Of a DNA stretch of 64,000 nt, positions 58,463 through 64,000 are shown in pieces. Below the pieces are notes generated by a model that did no database searches, was not told the origin of the DNA, and saw only the letters and a program-made list of their open reading frames with translations. Positions within the stretch are counted from its first letter, which is position 1; every line of letters begins with the position of its first letter. The DNA lies in NCBI GenBank assembly GCA_016802295.1, contig JAESIW010000203.1:588044-652043 (forward strand). Reading direction: 5' to 3'. The translations under genes and the position numbers were made by a program. Source of the stretch: Brachionus rotundiformis. Taxonomy: Eukaryota > Rotifera > Eurotatoria > Ploima > Brachionidae.

Positions 58463-61400
58463 ATGTCATTCGAATCACCTAAAACAGGCAAGAAAATTCC
58501 CTCGTCGTTCTCTTCGCCGGAATTTGCAGGCCCTGGTGCGCACGAAGTGTCAGTAATGTCCAACGATTCAACAATGGACTCAATAGCGACTAATGTGTCG
58601 TCTTCGATGACCGAGTCCAAAATAATCAAGTCGGTCAACTCGAACACGCACGACAGCGGCTTTGGCGACTCGGCACACGAGGACACGTCCGTCATATCGA
58701 AAAAACACGGCGTGCTAGTCGCCCGCGCCGAACACTCCATCACCCTAAGCAATCAGCCTGATCAGCCGGACATCACTCTCATGACCAGAATAGAAAACAA
58801 GGAGAAGAGCAAGCTTAAATCGGTCGAAGAAGACATTGATGTAAAACAGGCCAATGATGAAGTAATTACCATTGTTAAGACTACTAAAATGACCACCAAG
58901 GTAGAAAAAGTAAAGAAAAAAAAGAGAAAAAATTCTAAAAAATTGGACAAAATGGCGTCTCAAGAGAGCAATGCCGAGTCAGTAGACGACTCGAACCAGA
59001 ACCAGTCCGAATCGCTCGTGTACCAAGTAGACATAAACAAATCAACTGAGGAACTTGTCTATCAGACAATGAATAACAAGAAAAGTGATGAATTAAGCAC
59101 TAGTGAGACAAAGCCGAGCATTGAACCAGCACTTGACTTGAATTCGACTGTGCTCGATTGTGAGGAAATTTTGAGCAATTATTCGGCCAGCAATGCCAAT
59201 CACCCGAGCTCGCCCAGACACGACAAAGATGACAAAGGTGACAAAGAGCCCGAACAAGTTGTTTCAACCGCTTTAGCTAGTGAGACAATGGTGACAAATG
59301 GTTTTACAAATGGTATTACAAATAGTGAGGCAAATGGTGCGCCAAGCTCGCTGCAAGAAGTGCCCAAGCAACAAGAAGCCAAGAAAAAAGGCTTTTTTAA
59401 CCTAAGATTTAGGTCACGTGACAAAGAGTCAAATGCTAAGCGAAAACTTGACCCCAAAACGGATCTGCCAGCCTCTCCGTCCAAGCATTTCAAGCCCACA
59501 TGCAAACAATACAACTTGGAAAAGTACCAATTGTTAAGCATTGACGAAAAAGAAAGACTACTTTACATGAAAAAAGAGTGTGTTGATTTAATCATTGAGA
59601 AATTGGACCATTTAGTTGACCAGGAAAAAACAAATGCACACGTTTTTAACGAAATGGTGTCAAGATCGCTTGATTTACTGAGACACGACCGCATTGAGTC
59701 GTTTGGCAAGCTAGCAGAGGAGCTCGATCGGGAGTACAACGTTGCCAATGTGGTTATTCACGATGATGCCAATCAAATGCAGTCTGTGTTTAGCAAGCAA
59801 ATGGAGAAGCTAATTTTAGAGGAGAAAATTTTGCTCAATGTACAAGTGGACAAGAGCAGGAGGCCATGCGAGGAAGTTATTGAGTTTGAGTCGGCCAAAG
59901 CCGAGTGTGGCGCCAATTTAAATTCGATTAATCAAAATTTGATTAATATTAATAAAAAAGAGAATGAGCTCTTGGAACAAGCTAATCAAAATGAAATGGA
60001 CGAACAAGTCAAGGAGAAATGTCGCACGCCTCCGTCAACGCCGCAGAACGAGCTTGGCTCAGGCGACGGAACCGTGTCGATCAACGAAGTGCCGCCTGTT
60101 GTGTCCGCTGCCGATTTAAACAAGGAAATTTTGACCAAAGTTAACGAAAGCGCTGCCAATGAGACTTCTGTTCAAACAACCCCTAGCCAAAATGTTAATA
60201 GAAAACCCAAGCGTAAATCTACTCTATCATCTTGCTTTACATGCGCTGGCGTACTTAAATTATCAGATGACGAGAGTAGGCCTAAAGAACAACAACAAAA
60301 AGACAAAAAAAAGGTTGTTGTGCCCAAACCCAATGAGCAAGAAGTGCCCAACAAAAGCAACATTGCTGCGAATACAATTGTGCAAACTACTTTAGTTACG
60401 CACGATTTGGATCAAAAGCCACTTGATGCTAACACCATTGAGCCAGAGAAAATCTCTGAACAAAATGAGGAGAAATTTATCGCTTTGGATACAGACGATG
60501 CAGTTAGTGAAAAGCAAAAGAGTGAAGAAGGAGTACAGCTGAATGTAGAACTAGCTAATTTGGAAACAAATGAGGAGGTTAAAGAAGAAATAATGTGTGA
60601 AGATGTAAAAAACGAAAGTGTAGATGGTAAAGCCTATTCTATTGAGGATACAGTGATGGAAGATGAAAAAAAAGAGGAACCAATAGTCCAAGAGACGCAA
60701 GAGACCAAAATTGACAATGAAATGCCAGCCAAAAAGTCCAAGAATAAAAAAAAGAAAAAGAAGAAGAAGAATAAAAGTGAAAAGCGTGAGAGTGTAGATA
60801 AAGGACAAACAAATAGTGATGAGAAGGAAACAAATGAGGAGAATAAACATTTAAATGACGAGGGATCAGCACAAGAAGATGAAAATGAGCAAAAAATGGA
60901 CCAGGAGAAACAAAAAGATGAAGCCAAAGTTGATGAGCCTGTAGTGGCCGAAATTGACTCTAAAGTAGAAAGTGATCAGGTTGTGCCTGATGTGGAAAGA
61001 GATAATTTGGTTAAAGAATTAGATATACAGGTTGAATTAGAGTCTCAAAAGGAGAATAGAATACACGTGATGGAAACATTGAGAGAAATAACTGAGCGTG
61101 TTGTTCAGGAGTCCGTTAAAGTAAATGAGGCTAGAAGTGAGCAAAAAGAGCTCGATATCAAACAAGAGATTGGAATTGACCACGAGCTAAAAGTTGAAAG
61201 TGAGGCTGAAATGCACAAGCTTGTTGCTGTGCAACAAAATGATCCTGTCGTTTTGCCAGAGCCAAGAGAGAAAGTAATCAGTTTGGCTGTCGAAGATTCA
61301 GCACATCACGTTCCTGCTAGCACTGAGCCAGTAGCTGTAAAAGAACCCGAGTCCGAAGATGACTCATCCAACGTTTCATGTTTTTCATGTCGTGGTAAAA

Positions 61401-64000
61401 AAGCGGCCAAAAAGGCCAAAGGTCCTAAAACTCCCAAACTACCAATTACAAATGAACCTGCTGTTAGTGAAACTTCTCCTGTCAATCAAGTAATTGAACC
61501 ACGTTCTGTCGATGCCAATCTTTTTGTCGGTCTCGACTCAACTGATCAAAAAAAAGAAGTTGCTCAGAATGTTAATGTTGAAGAGGTAGAAGATAAGCCT
61601 GTTCGGGATAAACAAGAACATGAACTGTCTGAATTACCAATTACTAAGCCGTCATTAATCGGTTCTACATCTATTGAACAGCAAACACATAAAATTGAAC
61701 CAGAGTCAAACGAAGAAAATAACATAAATATCCATAGAGAAAAGGATATTGTTGTTGAACTTATTTATGAAGCTAGCCAGGATATAAAAAATGAATCTGA
61801 TGAAAAATTAGAAAATAAAGAAGATAATATTATTCAAGATGATAATGTTGAAAAAAATTTAATTGAGAAAGAAATGTTCTCTGAGCCAGAGACAAATGTT
61901 GACCAACCATGCAAGCTTGAGCTTGAAAATGTCAATGAAGATCAACAAGTTATGATTGTGTCAGAAAAAGCCAACTTGTCTGATGATCCAGTTGTTTTGC
62001 CAGATCCGAGTGATAGACCTGTCACTCAAATAGTTGAGGCTACACCAGTTATTGAACCGGTACAGCCAATTGAACAAAAGAATCAGCCAAGTAGCAAAAA
62101 AAGTGCATTTGCTTGTTGTGGTGGAAAAAAATCCAACAAGAAAAAGAAAATTAAAAAAACTAGCAAAATTGATCTGCCCATAGTCAATATATTGGCTCCC
62201 AAACAGGAAAAAATACCAGAAACAATTAAAAAAGTGGAAGAGCCAAAGCCAGAACAGAATTTAGAATCAGTTGAAGTAAATGATTTACATGATTTACCAC
62301 GCGTTGAAAAAGCCCCTCCAAAAGACTGGGCAAAAGGTCTGGACAGAACTCAAAGTACTGAATTGATTAGACGTGAGCCTGTGCTGTCTGATATCAAAAT
62401 TACTGACAATTTAGATCAGCAGCTTACTAATTTAACTATTGAATTGCCATACAATGTTGATGTTAACGAGGTTAAAGTTACCAAAAGTGAAAGTGTAAAG
62501 GTTAGCGAGCTTGAGCTCACAGAATCATCGAAACAATACTCTCAAACAGCTGAGGATAAACCAACTGATTCTGGTGAGCAAATCGAACAAGATGTTGTAC
62601 CAGAAGAAGTTAAAGCTCAAGCGGATGACTCTAATGTCCAAGTTTTAGCAAGCAATGACCAAAAAGATAAAACGAGTATTGTTGAGAACAATTCTGAAGT
62701 TCAAAATGATGACAAAGTTAAATCAAATGAAGAGACTGCAATCGATCAAAGCCTGAATATACAAACAAGCTTGACCATTGACTCACCCGGAGCAATAATA
62801 AAAATAGAACGAGAACCTGATCATGCATATATACCTGATCTTACCAAGGAGAGAATAAATGAAAGCGTAGTTGATCAAACTGTGCCTCAAGAGGCAACTA
62901 AAATAGCTCATACTAGTTCATCAACCAAAATTAGCAATGGAAAGACCAAAAAATCAAAAAGAACTTCTAGAATTGATCTGCCTTTGATTGACATTCTAGT
63001 TCCTAAACATAAAAGTCCAGCATCAAAAGCAGTTGAGACCAAGAATGTGTCAGATACTGTTCATCTAGAACAAAATGTAACCAAAGTGGTCAATCTAGGT
63101 AATGATTTAGATAAGCCTATTCAATTAGTTGAAAAAGACACAGAAGTCAATGTCACTATACCAAGTGAAGTTGAATTGAAAAAAATCAATATTGATTTGA
63201 AATTGGACACAATTAAAGACAAACAAACACCTGAAATAGACATTAGCATATCACAGTTTACTGATCAATCTAAAAATGATGAAAATGTTGAAAATAATGA
63301 GACTAAAGCAGAAATAGAAAGTTCCGAAGAGAAGCATATCAAAGAAGAAGCTGAAACTAGTGAGCTTACTGAACAAGCCACCGATTTGGAAGTTGGTATT
63401 GAGAAAGAAAGTCAAGAATTACCTACTGGAGAAGTTACAGAAACAAGTAAAGTTGATATTGAAAAAGAAAAGCAAGAATCAGCTAATGAGGAAGCTAAAG
63501 AAGAATATCAAGATGATGTTGAAAACAAAAAGCAGGAATTACCTGCTGAACAAGTTACAGAGGTAGATAAAGTTTCTGCTGCTACAGCGGATTTTGTTGT
63601 GCCAGATATTAAAAAACTTGACCATGAACCAGATGTAGTTGTTTTGCCTGAGGTTGATCTTTCTGCTAGATCAAAAGAAATTCAAGAAGCAGAGAGCAAG
63701 CCTTTGGAACAAATTGAACCAAAATCAACTGAAAGCAAAAAAGAAAAAAGCAAAAAGAAATCAACTAGTAAATTTGACTTGCCGTTGATAGACTTGTTCG
63801 TGGTCAAAGAGGCAAAAAAAGATTCACACAAAAATGAACCTAATGTTTATGTAGATATGCCTGTAATTGATTTGGTTAGATCTACAGAAATAGACAAAAA
63901 AACAACAACAAAAGAACCGGTATCTTGCTTTGCATGCAAATCGAAGAAAAGCAAAAAAGCGAAAAAAAAGTCCCAACCAGAACCAGTTGTGAAACCAATC
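58463..64000 (+). CDS. Giant Lys/Glu-rich modular protein, truncated by the window edge
   Basis: An uninterrupted frame of 1846 codons that runs off the right edge. I do not recognise it. The N-terminus (MSFESPKTGKK) is Ser-rich. A helical, less disordered part lies at about 365-480 (around KYQLLSIDEKERLLYMKKE). The rest is acidic/basic low-complexity sequence with recurring modules: cysteine pairs next to lysine clusters at C591/C594 (SCFTC), C973/C976 (SCFSCRGKKAAKKAK), C1218/C1219 (FACCGGKKSNKKKK) and C1822/C1825 (SCFACKSKKSKKAKKK); a DLP motif (SKIDLPIVNIL, SRIDLPLIDIL, SKFDLPLIDLF); and VVLPEP, VVLPDP or VVLPEV. Cys pairs next to polybasic stretches could be lipid-modified membrane anchors, by analogy only. 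A cytoskeletal or membrane scaffold is a guess. The ATG follows a Lys/Asn-rich 5' leader with no earlier in-frame ATG seen. Confidence 0.85.
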   Translation, partial: MSFESPKTGKKIPSSFSSPEFAGPGAHEVSVMSNDSTMDSIATNVSSSMTESKIIKSVNSNTHDSGFGDSAHEDTSVISKKHGVLVARAEHSITLSNQPDQPDITLMTRIENKEKSKLKSVEEDIDVKQANDEVITIVKTTKMTTKVEKVKKKKRKNSKKLDKMASQESNAESVDDSNQNQSESLVYQVDINKSTEELVYQTMNNKKSDELSTSETKPSIEPALDLNSTVLDCEEILSNYSASNANHPSSPRHDKDDKGDKEPEQVVSTALASETMVTNGFTNGITNSEANGAPSSLQEVPKQQEAKKKGFFNLRFRSRDKESNAKRKLDPKTDLPASPSKHFKPTCKQYNLEKYQLLSIDEKERLLYMKKECVDLIIEKLDHLVDQEKTNAHVFNEMVSRSLDLLRHDRIESFGKLAEELDREYNVANVVIHDDANQMQSVFSKQMEKLILEEKILLNVQVDKSRRPCEEVIEFESAKAECGANLNSINQNLININKKENELLEQANQNEMDEQVKEKCRTPPSTPQNELGSGDGTVSINEVPPVVSAADLNKEILTKVNESAANETSVQTTPSQNVNRKPKRKSTLSSCFTCAGVLKLSDDESRPKEQQQKDKKKVVVPKPNEQEVPNKSNIAANTIVQTTLVTHDLDQKPLDANTIEPEKISEQNEEKFIALDTDDAVSEKQKSEEGVQLNVELANLETNEEVKEEIMCEDVKNESVDGKAYSIEDTVMEDEKKEEPIVQETQETKIDNEMPAKKSKNKKKKKKKKNKSEKRESVDKGQTNSDEKETNEENKHLNDEGSAQEDENEQKMDQEKQKDEAKVDEPVVAEIDSKVESDQVVPDVERDNLVKELDIQVELESQKENRIHVMETLREITERVVQESVKVNEARSEQKELDIKQEIGIDHELKVESEAEMHKLVAVQQNDPVVLPEPREKVISLAVEDSAHHVPASTEPVAVKEPESEDDSSNVSCFSCRGKKAAKKAKGPKTPKLPITNEPAVSETSPVNQVIEPRSVDANLFVGLDSTDQKKEVAQNVNVEEVEDKPVRDKQEHELSELPITKPSLIGSTSIEQQTHKIEPESNEENNINIHREKDIVVELIYEASQDIKNESDEKLENKEDNIIQDDNVEKNLIEKEMFSEPETNVDQPCKLELENVNEDQQVMIVSEKANLSDDPVVLPDPSDRPVTQIVEATPVIEPVQPIEQKNQPSSKKSAFACCGGKKSNKKKKIKKTSKIDLPIVNILAPKQEKIPETIKKVEEPKPEQNLESVEVNDLHDLPRVEKAPPKDWAKGLDRTQSTELIRREPVLSDIKITDNLDQQLTNLTIELPYNVDVNEVKVTKSESVKVSELELTESSKQYSQTAEDKPTDSGEQIEQDVVPEEVKAQADDSNVQVLASNDQKDKTSIVENNSEVQNDDKVKSNEETAIDQSLNIQTSLTIDSPGAIIKIEREPDHAYIPDLTKERINESVVDQTVPQEATKIAHTSSSTKISNGKTKKSKRTSRIDLPLIDILVPKHKSPASKAVETKNVSDTVHLEQNVTKVVNLGNDLDKPIQLVEKDTEVNVTIPSEVELKKINIDLKLDTIKDKQTPEIDISISQFTDQSKNDENVENNETKAEIESSEEKHIKEEAETSELTEQATDLEVGIEKESQELPTGEVTETSKVDIEKEKQESANEEAKEEYQDDVENKKQELPAEQVTEVDKVSAATADFVVPDIKKLDHEPDVVVLPEVDLSARSKEIQEAESKPLEQIEPKSTESKKEKSKKKSTSKFDLPLIDLFVVKEAKKDSHKNEPNVYVDMPVIDLVRSTEIDKKTTTKEPVSCFACKSKKSKKAKKKSQPEPVVKPI

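Noticed and set aside
58375..60927. Several minus-strand open frames opposite the giant gene
   Set aside because: Mirror frames of its Lys/Glu/Ser-rich codons, with no independent support.
1..64000. CRISPR arrays, bacterial operons, phage or plasmid genes
   Set aside because: None seen; spliced animal genes throughout show this is a nuclear eukaryotic sequence.

Overview
The window is 64 kb of very AT-rich eukaryotic DNA with short GT-AG introns (mostly about 31-65 nt), single-exon receptor genes, and unmistakably animal genes: syndecan, a LIN-41/TRIM71 NHL protein, ATMIN/ASCIZ, casein kinase 1 alpha and a rhodopsin-like GPCR. The base composition, compact introns, divergent single-exon GPCR and unusual long-tailed histone H2A fit a rotifer, perhaps a monogonont of the Brachionus type. 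That placement is an inference from gene style, not a proof. One 930-base run of N (2899-3828) is an assembly gap lying inside a tandem repeat.

Layout. 0.9-2.1 kb: orphan GPCR (+). 2.7-4.05 kb: repeat copies on both sides of the gap. 4.7-5.0 kb: small secreted peptide-like gene (-). 6.2-8.3 kb: a tight head-to-tail pair (+), the mitochondrial rescue release factor MTRFR followed after only 7 nt by ATMIN. 8.4-9.2 kb: a complete but internally deleted Merlin-type DNA transposon with perfect 8-bp target duplications. 9.9 kb: single-pass KCNE-like protein (+). 10.3-14.5 kb: a regulatory-looking region with repeated TTACGTAA sites. 14.5-19.0 kb: LIN-41/TRIM71 in two coding exons, with three let-7 seed matches in the 3' UTR. 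20.1-21.5 kb: RPP40 (-), six exons and one homopolymer frameshift. 21.9-22.6 kb: syndecan (-).

22.6-26.1 kb: no gene seen. 26.1-27.2 kb: inorganic pyrophosphatase (+). 28.5-29.9 kb: a 458-residue protein with an H2A histone fold between long tails (+). 29.9-36.4 kb: no convincing gene. 36.4-38.7 kb: unrecognised 755-residue protein with a possible C-terminal beta-trefoil (+). 39.8-41.4 kb: proteasome lid subunit PSMD12/Rpn5 (-), five exons. 43.2-44.8 kb: casein kinase 1 alpha (-), three exons, the first intron being GC-AG. 44.8-58.5 kb: a 13.6-kb gene-poor stretch with one possible peptide-precursor exon at 56.2-56.4 kb. 58.5-64.0 kb: an open frame of 1846 codons running off the right edge, a Lys/Glu-rich protein with repeated Cys-x-x-Cys/polybasic/DLP modules.

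Most genes are independent housekeeping or developmental loci. The points with most biological interest are the let-7/LIN-41 regulatory signature, the giant H2A variant, the giant modular protein at the right edge, the Merlin element and the MTRFR-ATMIN pair. Exon joins were derived by hand from reading frame, GT-AG signals and remembered family sequences; total lengths of the joined CDSs agree well with the families (PSMD12 450 aa, RPP40 367 aa after one-base correction, MTRFR 149 aa).
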